From: Deinandra increscens subsp. villosa
Taxonomy: Eukaryota; Streptophyta; Magnoliopsida; Asterales; Asteraceae
Direction of reading: 5' to 3'
NCBI GenBank assembly: GCA_039602395.1
Contig: JBCNJP010000013.1
Span: 19,249,068 to 19,313,067 of the forward strand
Length of the DNA stretch: 64,000 nucleotides
Made by a program: the position numbers and the translations under genes. How positions within the stretch are numbered: the stretch's first letter is position 1; every line of letters starts with the position of its first letter. The notes beneath the pieces were generated by a model. It worked only from the letters and a program-made list of their open reading frames with translations, did not search any database and had not been told where the DNA came from. Shown here piece after piece: positions 34,208 through 45,801 of the stretch.

Positions 34208-37200
34208 TTGAACTTCAAGTTATTGCCAAACACAATAGCTTTGATGATTATGTCTGATACATTTGTCTCGTTTTCTCAGATGGCAGAAGAGATGCTTATC
34301 GAAGACATAAAGTATGAACAGGATCATTGTATGCCGGCGTATCTGGAAGACCCGCCAGAAAAACATATGGAGCTATTCTACTCACTGGTGGCAGGGATGA
34401 ACACTTGCAAAATCAATCACGCCCTGAGGACGAATGTACTCATTGATGAGATGCTGGTCAGGGAATTTTGGGGTACTGCTAGGGCAAATTCCGACAAGAC
34501 AAGGATTACAGCAACGGTCCAGAACAGACAAATTGTTATTGAGGAAGAAGATATAAGGCAAGGGCTGAACATTACTGATGATGCCTCTCATCCTATCAAG
34601 TATCCGAAGGAGGTAGTTCTGGCAGGTGCGCAATCAATGGGCTATGATCTTTAAGAAGCTTCTGCCACACTACTGGAGGTGTCTGGCGCATTACATGCAG
34701 AAATCTTTCCTTGGGAAAAGAACAAGCTTCGATCAGTTAAATCAACTTCATGGAACTGCCTTCGTTGCTTTGGCCTTAGATTGGGACTTTAACTTTTCAT
34801 AGATGATGCTGATTGATTGGATAGGCAATGCAGAACTGAGTGCCAGAGAACAGTTTTTAATGACACCAAGGTTTGTCCAAATGGTGGTGATGAAGAAGTA
34901 TCCAATGATTGAGGAGAGGGTAGAGAAACTTGATGTGAAGGTGATGGATATTGGGGTTTTTGGCCTGCAAACCCAGGATAGACCAGGTAAAAAATCTTTT
35001 GAAGGTAGACTGGAGTGGACTAAAAGGGGTGCGTTCCCAGAGGTTGCTAGAGAGCAAGTGATGGATGAGTCTGAGCCAGAAGCGGATGTGCCCAATGTCA
35101 ATGCATCCGTTGCAGAAGACCAAGACTTAACGGCAACTCCGGCTGTTAATGTACAAGAGGAAGATGTTATTCCCTCCGATGAAGAAAATGTAATGGATGA
35201 CATTCTTGCTGGCCAGGACATCACAGAAGATGATATATATGGAGACTTGGAGCCTCTAACCCATAAAAGGTCAAGGGATGATATGATTGGCTCATCTGGC
35301 AGTGACACTACACCTCCAGAGCTGAATTTAACTGTAGATGATGTTGTTGAAGAAGAACCCGTCCCTGCTCGCGAACCTTCACCTAGAAAGAGGTCAGATC
35401 CAAGAAGCATCAGATTCAAGCTATCAAAGACCAGCTCAAGCATTTTATTAGTACATCCAGCTGGGCCCAGTTCTGAGGGTCCCAGCACTCAAGAAGAAAC
35501 AACTGCTGAAGATGTACAAGATCAACCTACTTCTGTGCAAACTGAAACTCCAGTTCTAACCGAACGTAGCCCAGTTCGGGAAGAAAATCAATTCCTGGAG
35601 GTTGTTCATACCTTTGTTGCTCCAAGCCCTGTGAGAGTAAGCGCTGCACCTGTCTTAACTCTGCCTATAACTGCCCCTAGCTTCAGGCCATTTCAAGCAG
35701 CGGAGCTTCCAGTAAATATGAGGATAAGTGCTGATCCTCAGATCAATTTCCTGATCTCTCAAAACAGAATTAGAGAAAATGAGATCAAGGCTCTTCAAGC
35801 TGAGAACAAATATATGAGAGAGAAGGAGGTGGCGGACAAAGACAGAATGGAATATCTGTACAGCATGCTGGTGGACCTGAGGAAGAAGTATAATGAGTTG
35901 AAGGATGTTGTGGGTTCCAACTCCTCAGGCGCCCCAGGTCAAGGTTCGTCACAGGGTCTGCAAGGTGCTGAAGCGTTGAATGAAGACGATGGTGATGACA
36001 ACATAGAGATGTCTGACTATGCTAGAGGAGGAAGAGTGATCTCCAAAGCTCCTGAGGGTCATGACAACTGGTTCCGAGAATTCTTTCAAGGACCATCCCC
36101 CACTAAATATGCTCTTGATCTTGGAAAGAGCTCTATTGACAAAAAGGGGAGTTGTGAACCCATCTTGTGTTGGCATTACGACATTGAGAAGAAACTATTT
36201 GCTGTGATCCGTGAAGGCTACAGTCCTGTTGAATATTATAGAAATCGTGCACAATTCCATTCTTGGACTGAGCCTGAGATAAGAAATCTGCTTCGAGCTC
36301 CTTACATAAACAGGTGGAACAGCCCTGACGGTAGGGGTGTGCATGGACCGGTTTGGATCGGATTTTAGCTAAAACCGAATCCAAAACCGAACTTCGGATT
36401 TTACAATTTCCAAATCCATTCGGATTCGGTTTTTTCGGTTTCATGGATTTTGGTTTTTGGTTTTTTACGGTTTGGATTCGGTTTTTTCGGACTCAAATCC
36501 ATATGAATTTTGGGCTGGAAAAAAAACTAATTATATTAAATTGGGTCTACTTATTTTTCATTTATAGATTAATTAACTACTTATATCATTCAAAATAAAA
36601 CCTTAAAATCCATAACATTGCAAAATGATCCAATATCAAACAAATACATTCAAACAAATCCTTAATGATCAAATCACAAAGACTCAAGGATCGATAAGGT
36701 TGCATAACGATCCAAAATCAAACAAACCTTTAACGATCTAATCTCAATCACTCAAACGACATTCAAACAAAAATTAAAGTTGCATAATGAACTAATCTTA
36801 AAGACTCAAAGATCTAATGGTTATAAATAAAACTTTAAAATTACTATTTGAAACCCTTCAATAATTAAATGGATCGGTTCGGTTTTTTCGGATTTGCTTT
36901 TTAGCTAAAACCGAAACCGATCCGAAATTTCGGATTTTAGAAAAGTTCAATCCAAAACCGTCGGTTTCTATTTGGATTCGGTTTTTTCGGTTTGGTTTTT
37001 TCGGTTATTTTGGTTTCGAGTCGGTTTTTTCGGATTCTTGCACACCCCTACCTGACGGAGACCTCATCAGAAACAACCTGCTTAGCCATCAAGAAAACAA
37101 CTTTGCAGATTTTGAGTTGAAAGAGGTCAGATGGAGAGAGACAGGGACTGACCCAGTGACAGGGGAGCCCGTTGGTGAAGCTAGGAGGCCACCCACTAAG

Positions 37201-37533
37201 CGTACTAGAGTCATTAACATGTTGGACGAGATCGAAGATGGCACTCTAGTCAGAAATTTTGATTGCTGGTGTTACGATCCGACAACACATGAAGTGGTGG
37301 TGCTCTGCAAACCGATGAGGCAATTCCGATTCTATGATCCAGTGGACTTGCTAAGATTTGGAGAGCGAGACATCAAGCTCCTAGCCACCCAACCCATACT
37401 TGGAGATGAAAACGACATGGAGAATGCTATAAGGGTTGGTATCTTTGATGGAACTGCAAAGCGGATCGTAGAGAAGGGATGGTGGTTCAACAACGTTCAA
37501 AGCACATTCAGATTCGATCTGCTGCTGCCGTAA
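34208..37533 (+). pseudogene. env-position ORF of copia element, broken
   Basis: Three open parts belong together by order and composition. 34208-34654 is the N-terminal part (YSLVAGMNTCKINHALR). After a one-base frame change near 34650, an open frame ends at TAG 34800-34802, and the same frame goes on as 34803-36331. The frame is then interrupted by the MITE at 36332-37050 and resumes in phase at 37059-37533. The middle part is acidic and proline/serine-rich. A coiled-coil segment is predicted by eye near 35750-35905 (heptad-like leucines; ALQAENKYMREKE). The C-terminal part has RWRETGTDPVTGEPV and YDPVDLLRFGERD. No clear signal peptide or membrane segment is visible, so calling it an envelope rests on position alone. 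Function unknown. Confidence 0.7.
36332..37050. mobile_element. hAT-type MITE, 719 bp, inside env-position ORF
   Basis: Starts TAGGGGTGTGCA and ends TGCACACCCCTA, a 12-base perfect inverted terminus, with the 8-base duplication CCTGACGG at 36324-36331 and 37051-37058. The terminus and 8-bp TSD fit the hAT superfamily. Subterminal parts repeat CGGTTTTTTCGGATT-like motifs in both orientations; the centre is AT-rich with no gene. Confidence 0.93.
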
Positions 37534-37564
37534 GTGGACTAATGGTTCATGCCTAGGGGAAGAT

Positions 37565-37945
37565 TGTTGGGCTAGACTTATTTAAGGCATGGACATTAGT
37601 ATTTGGACTTAGATTAGTTTAATTAAAAGGCCATGTGGGCCATTTAGATGTTTATGATTGGGCTCATTTGAGTTTATGATTGGCCTTGTTTGTACATGAG
37701 GTGGTATAAATACCACCTCAAGTTTTCTTTAATGGTAAGCTTTTCTACACAAATTACAAGTTTACGATTTCTTCTTTGTGCTTCTAGTTTACGATCAGCT
37801 TCCAAGTGGTGTTTCTCATTCAAGATTCAATCCTTATCTTAGATTGAATCTATTTCATCTACTGTTTCTTGAATCAATCGTATTTGAGGATTCCGCACTC
37901 ATTTACGATCAAATATCGTGTAGTTGGTTTGATCTCGGACCAACA
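37565..37945 (+). repeat. 3' LTR of sirevirus-like copia
   Basis: Starts TGTTGGGCTAG right after the polypurine AGGGGAAGAT and ends GACCAACA. TATAAATA stands at 37705-37712. The 381-bp length follows from these ends; there is no 5' LTR in the window for comparison, and the flanking CTTAG (37946-37950) would be the right half of a TSD. Confidence 0.8.
37705..37712 (+). promoter_or_regulatory. TATA box in copia 3' LTR
   Basis: TATAAATA in a GGTATAAATACCAC setting, 140 bases into the LTR. Confidence 0.6.
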
Positions 37946-38957
37946 CTTAGTAAGTTTGAATTTAAACTTAAATAAAGTAAAAAAAAATATATATAATTAA
38001 ATAGAATAAAATATTTTATATTACATGTAGAATATTTAATTAAAATATTACATGAATAAAGTATTAGAAGCATTACATATATATTAATATATTAAAGTAT
38101 ATGCAATAAAATATATTATTTTAATAAAATATAATATATTTTAATAAAATATAATATATATGTAATAAAATATTAATCTTAATATTAAAATTTAGTATTT
38201 GGATAATTACTAACCTTAATATAAAAATTTGTATTTGAATAATTATTTATTGGATAATTGCTTATTAAAAGTTTAAACTAAATAACCCCTAATATGGAAA
38301 TTTAGTATTTGGATAATTATTTATTAATAATTTGACTAAATCTAAAATTTTATGGTGATGACAAGTGTCCATTTTTACTAACTAAAGTATAACAAAACTT
38401 TTTATTTGTTATATAGTATAGATAGATATAGATATAGATATCGATTTAATTAAAATATTATTATGAATAAAGTATTATAAGCATTACATTAAATTATTAA
38501 TTAAAGTATATATAATAAAATATATTATTTTAATAAAATATAATATATATGAAATAAAAATATTATCTTGAATAAAATATTAACCTTAATATTAAAAATT
38601 AGTATTTAGATAATTACTAACTTTAATATAAATTTTTGTATTTGAATAATTTTTTATTGGATAATTACTTATTAAAAGTTTAAACAAAATAAACCCAATA
38701 TGGAAATTTAGTATTTGGATATTTATTTTAGTATTTAGATAATTACTAACTTTAATATAAATTTTTGTATTTGAATAATTTTTTATTGGATAATTACTTA
38801 TTAAAAGTTTAAACAAAATAAACCCAATATGGAAATTTAGTATTTGGATATTTATTTATTAAAATTTTAATTTAATCTAAAATTTTGTGATGATGACAAG
38901 TGTCTCTTTTTACTAATTATAGTATCACCAACCTTTTTGTTTATTATATAGTTTAGA
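37946..38957 (-). mobile_element. Helitron-like 5' ends in tandem (minus strand)
   Basis: Two related AT-rich units end at 38422 and 38957. On the minus strand both begin with TC and continue as TCTATACTATATAACAAA and TCTAAACTATATAATAAA, then a conserved CACTTGTCATC about 60 bases in. This fits plant Helitron 5' ends, flanked by T on the plus side. The two units share several hundred bases in the same order. Inside the second, a unit of about 127 bp (38601-38727) is repeated almost exactly from 38728. No 3' CTRR end for this strand was found to the left. No gene. Confidence 0.5.
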
Positions 38958-39024
38958 TTTAGATTAGATTAGATTAGATTTAGATTTAGATTTAGATATT
39001 AGATATTATGAATCTATATTCAGC

Positions 39025-39052
39025 CCGTGTAGTACACGGATTACTAACCTAG
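39025..39052 (+). mobile_element. Helitron 3' terminus (plus strand)
   Basis: Perfect hairpin CCGTGT-AGT-ACACGG (39025-39039), then ATTACTAAC, then CTAG followed by T at 39053. This is the textbook plant Helitron 3' end. Upstream is a (GATTTA)n-like tract; the matching plus-strand 5' end was not identified. Confidence 0.65.
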
Positions 39053-39302
39053 TACTATCTATAAGCATAAAACCAATTAAAATATTAGAAACAAACAAGA
39101 TAGAAAGATCGAAACTTGCGTTATATAGACGTTTTATTCGAATTTTAGCTGTATAAAAAGAAACTTATACCCAACGGTATAAAAACTTTAATAACTCAAC
39201 ACAAAAAAGTCATAAAATAACATTAAAACTAAAAGAAAAGAACTAAACAATTTTACATCGCAACCTAAATAGCAAACATATAACCAATATCAATGCATAT
39301 AA

Positions 39303-40144
39303 TGTTGGAATTTATGCGTAAAACGATTATGACAATCGTTGGACAAACAGAAGTATTATATAAGAATATAAAATAAATTGACGACCTAACCGAACCAAAG
39401 ACGCAGTGAACCAGATGACGAACTGAAGGCTGGAACGATCCCTGAAAGTAGAAGACAAGAAAACGAAGGAACCGGGCTTGTGTTTGACACAATTCTCTTA
39501 AACAGATTCGTCGTCTGTTCCCAGGGTACACCGGTTGAAGCAGCGTGTACTGCCGGACTAGACGATCTACCTGAAACGAAACCAGAATGCAGCAGCAGCA
39601 GCAACAATGAGATCGATGATAAGAAAACAGCGGCAACAATGCATGTTTCTTACTGATTTGTGTGTGTTCGTTCTATTCGAATCTGATCAAGAACGTGTAT
39701 ATATAATACATGTATATTAATGTGAATTATGATCATTAAACGGTTTAATGATCTTCATCAATGATCAGTTTTGGAATGCAAAAAGGTTTTGCAGTTTGGA
39801 AGCCAAAAAGTCCCTTCTAGAATTTGCTCAAAACAATCCGGTAACGAGCAAAACCCGACTCGTACGAACCCTGTGTTTCGGAGCTGCATTCGTGTCCGCA
39901 GGTCGCGCGGGCACGAGTTCAGAATTTCGACTCAAATAGCCAAGATTCGCACCCCCCCCCTGCGCGAGGGTATAAGCCAGAGTAAAACATGACATAAGAT
40001 ATATCAAAGGCTTTGGAGGTTATCCTTATAAACTAGAAGAACTTTTGTTCCCCCACCAATGTGGGAAAGGATACACCACATTCCTAAACTTGAACCAAAA
40101 TTTCTTTGAGATTAACATCTCATTCACACATACTTTTTCCAACG
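39303..40144 (-). repeat. 3' LTR of minus-strand copia
   Basis: 842 bp; plus-strand ends are TGTTGGAATTT and TTTTTCCAACG (final A mutated to G). Compared with the partner at 44887 it has about 90 extra bases in the region 39765-39855 and lacks the tandem duplication found there. Confidence 0.88.
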
Positions 40145-40784
40145 ATCCCCCACATGAATGGAGGTTGATCTCAGAAGCAACAGATTCCGATTAAGTTTCA
40201 ACAGTTGAATCTTGCATACGATAGGTAGGTGTTACCCTTTGAACCTTTGCTCATGAAACACACTTAGTCTACTGGCTCTGAGTAGGCGGTGATGCCTTTG
40301 AACTCGTCTGCCGTTTGTGTAGGCGACAATGTGCTTCACACAAGACTCTCCTTGACAATATCAAGTCCTCATAGTTATGTTCGTTATGGTCATGAACATT
40401 AGCCTGGTTCTGCGAGAGCTTATAGGTTTTGTGCCCCCTCTCAATACCCTTCGAAGCGACCCCACTTCTCTCTCACATAGGTGATTCACCACGTGTAGCT
40501 GCCTCAGCTGAATCATTAAAAGCCATAGGCTTAACCTCGTACTTGTCACTTTTAGGAATCGACTAGGAGATGTATTGATTCCAATTAAACATCCCCTTCT
40601 TAAAGTGCGTGGAGTTATCAATTCTTCCCCCTCACAGTGACCTCACTAGTTCATACAATTAGGTTGTCCTATTGAACTCAGATCTTGGGATCTCCAGTCA
40701 ACTGAGTCAGGTTTTCCTTCATATGAACTTTAATCTTTCAAGGGCTTCAGTCCCATTCCCATGGACGACGTCCGGACTAACTCT

Positions 40785-41523
40785 CTACTTAGGCCTTTTT
40801 GTCAGCGGATCCGCAATATTATCCTTTGACTTCACATAGTCAACAGTGATAATTTCAGTAGAGATTAGTTGTCGTACCGTATTATGTCTACGTCTTATAT
40901 GTCTATTCTTACCATTATACATTGTGCTATGAGCTCTGCCAATTGCCGATTGGCTATCACAATGTCTACATATGGCCGTTGCCAGCTTAGGCCATCTTGG
41001 TATATCCTCAATAGACGTAGCCATTTTGCTTCTTCACCAGCTTTATCTAAAGCGACGAATTCTGCTTCCATCGTGGATCTACAATAACCTTTTGTTTTGA
41101 AAATTTCCACGATATGGTTGCACTTCCAAGTGTGAATACATATTCACTCGTTGCTCTGGAATCATTCGTATCAAGTATCGTATCAGATATCGTATCAGAT
41201 ATCGTATCAGATATCGTATCAAATATCGTATCAGATATCGTATCAGATATCGTATCAGATATCGTATCAGATATCGTATCAGATATCGTATCAGATATCC
41301 AACTTGGATCACAATGTCCTTGAATCACTGTTGGATATCTGTTATAGTGCAACCCGTGTTCCTTTGTGTACCTTAGGTACTTAAGTAACCTAATCACACA
41401 ACTCCAATGAGTTGAACTTGGATTACTCGTGTATCTACTTAGCTTGCTTACATCGTATACTAAGTCTGGTCTAGTACAACTCATCAGATATATCAGACTG
41501 CCAATAATTCTTGAGTACTCCAA
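40785..41523 (-). pseudogene. copia RNase H domain, decayed, with internal minisatellite
   Basis: The minus strand at 41523 begins YSRIIGSLIYLMSCTRPDL, then VSKLSRYTSNPSSTHW and LKYLRYTKEHGLHYNRYP, typical of copia RNase H. The protein then runs into a fourfold-residue repeat (ISDT) produced by a 12-bp minisatellite, and continues with RATSEYVFTLGSATISWK. After a frame change it reads STMEAEFVALDKAGEEAKWL and, after another, ends in VDYVKSKDNIADPLTK. The enzyme would degrade the RNA strand of the hybrid during reverse transcription. Frame changes and the expanded repeat show this copy is dead. Confidence 0.85.
41168..41299. repeat. 12-bp minisatellite, 11 units
   Basis: Eleven head-to-tail copies of GTATCAGATATC (first unit GTATCAAGTATC, fifth GTATCAAATATC). 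The unit length is a multiple of three, so it is open in several frames on both strands. It sits where RNase H proteins of this type have a single WISD-like stretch, so it arose by expansion of coding DNA. Confidence 0.95.
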
Positions 41524-41529
41524 ACAAGC

Positions 41530-43660
41530 TCTCCTCTATTCTTAGCTAGATACTGACGCGTGTCAGTATGTAGTTCTAGCCACATTAGAGTCATTGCAAA
41601 AACCATTTGCAAAAACTATTTGCCATTCCCATAACTTCTCAAGAATTTTAGTCCACATAGTGGGTTTGACTTTAAACAAGTCCACTTTCAGTTCATGTGG
41701 TTTTTGAGTTTCCAAAACCACATTTGTCATTCCCATGTCTTTCATGTCAAATCTTGCATCCAAGACGTCCTGACATTACTTACATCAAGGAGCATATCAT
41801 CTACATGGGAGCTAGCGGATCTTTCCCTGGGATGCCAACCACTCAGTTATCATAAACTAGATGGTTCCCACAATTCATCAAACCAACCAAGATAATTTGC
41901 ATCCAAGATTTATAATCTTGATCTTGCAATAAGTACCCTTTGTGACCACATTATAGTCTTTCCAAGGTGAACACATCCTTATGACTATTATGTACTCCAC
42001 TTAGTCATATGATATCAATCCTTATTGCCAAACATATATATCAAATGCAAGCCACCCCCACATTTAAGTGTCATTGGATAACATCCAAATAGGGTGATGA
42101 AAGGTTCTCCCTTTCTCTATGGTTATGCCATTTCAACCATCACACTGGTTGTTTCTCAAATGGTCTCTCTCCCCCCACATTGCCTGCACTTTGATAAGCT
42201 TTATGTGACATCACTTATTATCATACTTTGAAAAATAAATGTATCATTACGGTCCATAACTTCAACTCATTATATATATTAGCTCACGAGTGCTTTAGAG
42301 TTGATGTAAGTAACACATGCTTTTCCCATAAGTATGTTCACACAAGCATCTCATACTTAGAATAGTTTTAAGTTAACCTCTAGCATAATTCTAGAAATTG
42401 TGGAAGACCCACATGAGTCCGGAATCACCTTTCCGGAAGAACCTCACGATTCCAGAACAACTTATCCGAAGGACCACACAAGTCCGGAACAACCTGTTCG
42501 AAAGAACTAGTGGTTCGGAAGAAATCAAAATTGCTATAGGCGTCGAAAAACTAGGTAATATCAACTTTAGTGATCTAGTCATTCAAGTTTTCCATAGTTT
42601 ATATCATGTTCCTTACACCGAATGTAGACTTTCTTGAACTTTGTCTATACACAAATCCAGTCTTGTGTTCATGTGTATCTTGAATGTTATAGTTGATTAC
42701 TCTTAACAGAGCTTCACAATCAACCTAGTGCTAGTCTAGCATGCCTTAGACTGCAATACGTTAGCATGTGAACAGAAGATGCATCATTCTGATTCATCAC
42801 AGCCTCAATGGATATCACAATATCCGTTTCCCACATTCACACATTCATTTAGACAAATTCGTGAGACTAGACCAATAACATTGTGTACGTCTTATATGTA
42901 TGTTACAAAACCATACATAACCTATTATTCGGTTTTAGGATCATAACCTATTTGCCTTAGTATCCAAAACACCAATAATACTCGAAGGCCTCATCATGAG
43001 CCTTAATTCGATTAAATTTGGTGAGTGCATTCATAACCAATATGAATGAATCCAGAATATAATCAATATTGTTTTGAGATGTAGTCAACCAAATTGACAC
43101 TCAACACTCCATTACACAAGCGATGTATCATCCCTTCTTTTCTAGAACTATATGTTTTAGGATACTCTCCCAAATAAAGACCAAGTCTTCTAATAGTTCA
43201 ACAACATTGAGGTGGTAGACGCATCTACTTGACCTTCATAAATTTCTACAAATTTATAAATTACAATATCATATATTGTAATCCATAATAACATATCTTG
43301 CATTCATACGCCACAATTCACACTTGTGCATCCGTAATATGTTGAGCACATCAACACTACGAGATACCATGTTCGTGCATTTTAATACACTTTATCATCT
43401 ACCATTGTGTGGGGTGTTTCATATATGATTTACATGTTTAATTTAAACTCACAAGTTATACATGTTCATCTAACTTCTTGTGTTATCCTGTTGAAAATAA
43501 TTTGAATAAACATTTGCATTGTAAAGACCAAATATCAAAGCAAACATAACCATTTTATTAAAATAATTTCAAACCACAAACGCACTTATTCCAAAACATG
43601 ACAAAGTCTTATATAAACCAATTATTTCATAATGAAATAAAGTCTTATTTAATTAAAAAC
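41530..43660 (-). pseudogene. decayed copia RT/integrase region
   Basis: Near 41740 the minus strand still reads ARFDMKDMGMTNVVL, the end of a copia RT. Beyond this up to 43660 I see no continuous domain; 42405-42530 holds degenerate repeats of a TCCGGAA(C/T)-AACCT type. Position between RNase H and protease says that it was RT and integrase. Confidence 0.6.
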
Positions 43661-43666
43661 ATAAAA

Positions 43667-44224
43667 TCATATAGTGTTGCTATCCCCAACACTCTCGTCA
43701 TCAGATATCTCGATGACCTCTTTAACATCACTCCAAAGAGTTAAGCGATGTAGTCCTCCTACAACAGTTCCTACCGCATGGAACTTAACCGAATTCTGAT
43801 GACGAAACATTCTCCACGAATTCGTTGATGCAAATAATATCGAGTAACCATCGATATTCAACTTGCTCACAGAGATAACATTCTTCTTGATACTAGGCAC
43901 ATGGAAAACATCTTCCAAGGTAAGGGTACATCCTATAGACACTTTTAATTCTACAGTCCCAATCCCAATCGCCTTGTGTTTAGTGCCATCTAGCATCATT
44001 ATGCGATTTTTGACAGCACGATATTCCTTAAAGGAATAACGATTAGAGCATGCATGAATTGTTGCTCCAGACATTATGAACCACCCTCGACAGGCAATCA
44101 CTCGAGTCATTCCTGACATTGAAGGAGTGAATCTTAAGATATTTCCGTGAGTCCTATCTTGAGGTACTCCCTCAGTGGAACTCCACGTAGTTATCTCTTC
44201 ATGTCCTTGTTTCATTTTGAACAA
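43667..44224 (-). pseudogene. copia protease / GAG-pre-integrase remnant
   Basis: Minus-strand open stretch of 185 codons. WFIMSGATIHACSNR corresponds to the protease active site, with the catalytic aspartate replaced (IMSGAT in place of V-D-S/T-G-A), so the enzyme would be inactive. TLTLEDVFHVPSIKKNVISV matches the protease C-terminal part of copia polyproteins. The ATG at 44224 is internal to the original polyprotein. Gag, which should lie between here and 44886, is not recognisable. Confidence 0.75.
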
Positions 44225-44479
44225 ATCTGCTCAAAGCAACACCACCAAGTCATTATACATCTATATTTTATATAGATATACTTTAACTCAATAAATTTGA
44301 AAACAACACCAAGTTGTTTTTCACAATTGCTATTTCTCACAAGATTAGCAATGAGATTCAACAAATTTTAACACCTTGTTAAATTTTTTTGATGACCCGT
44401 TACAAGGGTTGTAAACATAGTAAACCAAAAACCCTTTATTAATCAATAATAATAACATATTAAATTATTAATGGTCATC

Positions 44480-44583
44480 ACTATCACATCAAGACACGTT
44501 CTTAATTATATCATCAAGACACGTTCTTAAATATATCATCAAGACACGTTCTAAATTACATCATCAAGACACGTTTAAAATAC
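44480..44583. repeat. tandem repeat, four units of about 26 bp
   Basis: Four copies of a unit with core ATCATCAAGACACGTTCT spaced 25-28 bases apart, diverging at the unit ends. It lies between the copia protease remnant and the 5' LTR, in former gag or leader DNA. Confidence 0.85.
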
Positions 44584-44886
44584 AACTTTACATAAAGTTC
44601 GGTTTTTAAAACTTCGTCATTTGTAGCACTCATGTTGGACAAAAACATTATAAATCATTTATACATTTGGTAGAAAGCATCTAGTTGTAACACGCATGTT
44701 AGAACCAACAACTAGATACAACACACGGAGATTAACACCGTTTTACTACAATTATTTTGTATCACCATAATATGTGAATTTAAAACATTCTCCAATTTAG
44801 AGGACCAACAACGAGTGCTTACCAAAAAATTAAGTATATATCAAGAAATCAGAGATTGTTTCACAATCTAAGAATCTGTTTAAGTT

Positions 44887-45796
44887 TGTTGGAATTTATG
44901 CGTAAAACGATTATGACAATCGTTGGACAAACAGAAGTATTATATAAGAATATAAAATAAATTGACGACCTAACCGAACCAAAGACGCAGTGAACCGGAT
45001 GACGAACTGAAGGCTGGAACGATCCCTGAAAGTAGAAGACAAGAAAACGAAGGAACCGGGCTTGTGTTTGACACAATTCTCTTAAACAGATTCGCCGTCT
45101 GTTCCCAGGGTACACCGGTTGAAGCAGCGTGTACTTCCGGACTAGATGATCTGCCTGAAACGAAACCAGAATGCAGCAGCAGCAATGAGATCGATGATAA
45201 GAAAACAGCGGCAACAATGCGTGTTTCTTACTGATTTGTGTGTGTTCGTTCTATTCGAATCTGATCAAGAACGTGTATATATAATACATGTATATTATGA
45301 TCATTAAACGGTTTAATGATCTTCATCAATGAAAACCCGACTCGTACGAACCCTGTGTTTCGGAGCTGCATTCGTGTCCGCAGGTCGCGCGGGCACGAGT
45401 TCAGAATTTCGACTCAAATAGCCAAGATTCGCACCCCCCCCCCCCCCTGCGCGAGGGTATAAGCCAGTATGATCATTAAACGGTTTAATGATCTTCATCA
45501 ATGAAAACCCGACTCGTACGAACCCTGTGTTTCGGAGCTGCATTCGTGTCCGCAGGTCGCGCGGGCACGAGTTCAGAATTTCGACTCAAATAGCCAAGAT
45601 TCGCACCCCCCCTGCGCGAGGGTATAAGCCAGAGTAAAACATGACATAAGATATATCAAAGGCTTTGGAGGTTATCCTTATAAACTAGAAGAACTTTTGT
45701 TCCCCCACCAATGTGGGATAGGATACACCACATTCCTAAACTTGAACCAAAATTTCTTTGAGATTAACATCTCATTCACACACACTTTTTCCAACA
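44887..45796 (-). repeat. 5' LTR of minus-strand copia, with internal duplication
   Basis: 910 bp, plus-strand ends TGTTGGAATTT and TTTTTCCAACA. It contains a tandem duplication, 45296-45467 and 45468-45632, of a unit present once in the other LTR. The units differ mainly in the length of a C-run (14 versus 7 C). A segment of about 90 bases found in the other LTR is missing in both units. Confidence 0.9.
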
Positions 45797-45801
45797 TATA
45801 A

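Larger units (their letters stand above)
28820..37945 (+). mobile_element. sirevirus-like Ty1/copia with env-position ORF
   Basis: Order: protease, GAG-pre-integrase, integrase, RT, RNase H (to 32171), a long non-coding spacer, a second long ORF in env position (34208-37533), a polypurine AGGGGAAGA, then the 3' LTR (37565-37945). The 5' LTR and gag fall in the gap. Copia elements with a further ORF after pol and several polypurine tracts are the sirevirus (SIRE/Maximus) type. The 381-bp LTR is short for that group. A hAT MITE (36332-37050) interrupts the last ORF. The copy has several stops and is defective. Confidence 0.85.
39303..45796 (-). mobile_element. Ty1/copia retrotransposon, minus strand, with both LTRs
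   Basis: Two LTRs of 842 bp (39303-40144) and 910 bp (44887-45796) enclose about 4.7 kb of decayed coding DNA on the minus strand. The 5-base duplication TATAA is at 39298-39302 and 45797-45801. On the minus strand the 3' LTR is preceded by the polypurine GTGGGGGAT. Recognisable parts are protease (near 44060), RT C-terminus (near 41740), and RNase H (41520-40785). The remainder is scrambled by many stops, and most of integrase and RT could not be recognised, so the copy is old. Confidence 0.88.

Noticed and set aside
34748..35488. 246-codon minus-strand ORF, serine-rich
   Set aside because: Antisense of the env-position ORF; composition is explained by the acidic codons of the plus strand.
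38950..39000. TTTAGATT repeats as interstitial telomere
   Set aside because: The unit is GATTTA/GATTA, not TTTAGGG, and the tract is short.
39748..39992. Two overlapping ORFs in the copia LTR
   Set aside because: LTR sequence, disrupted in the partner LTR; no motif.
41168..41299. CRISPR-like regular repeat
   Set aside because: Units are contiguous without spacers, and the genome is eukaryotic.
41079..41384. Open frames with repetitive IRYL or SYQI proteins on both strands
   Set aside because: They are shadows of the 12-bp minisatellite, which is open in all frames; only the RNase H frame has homologous flanks.
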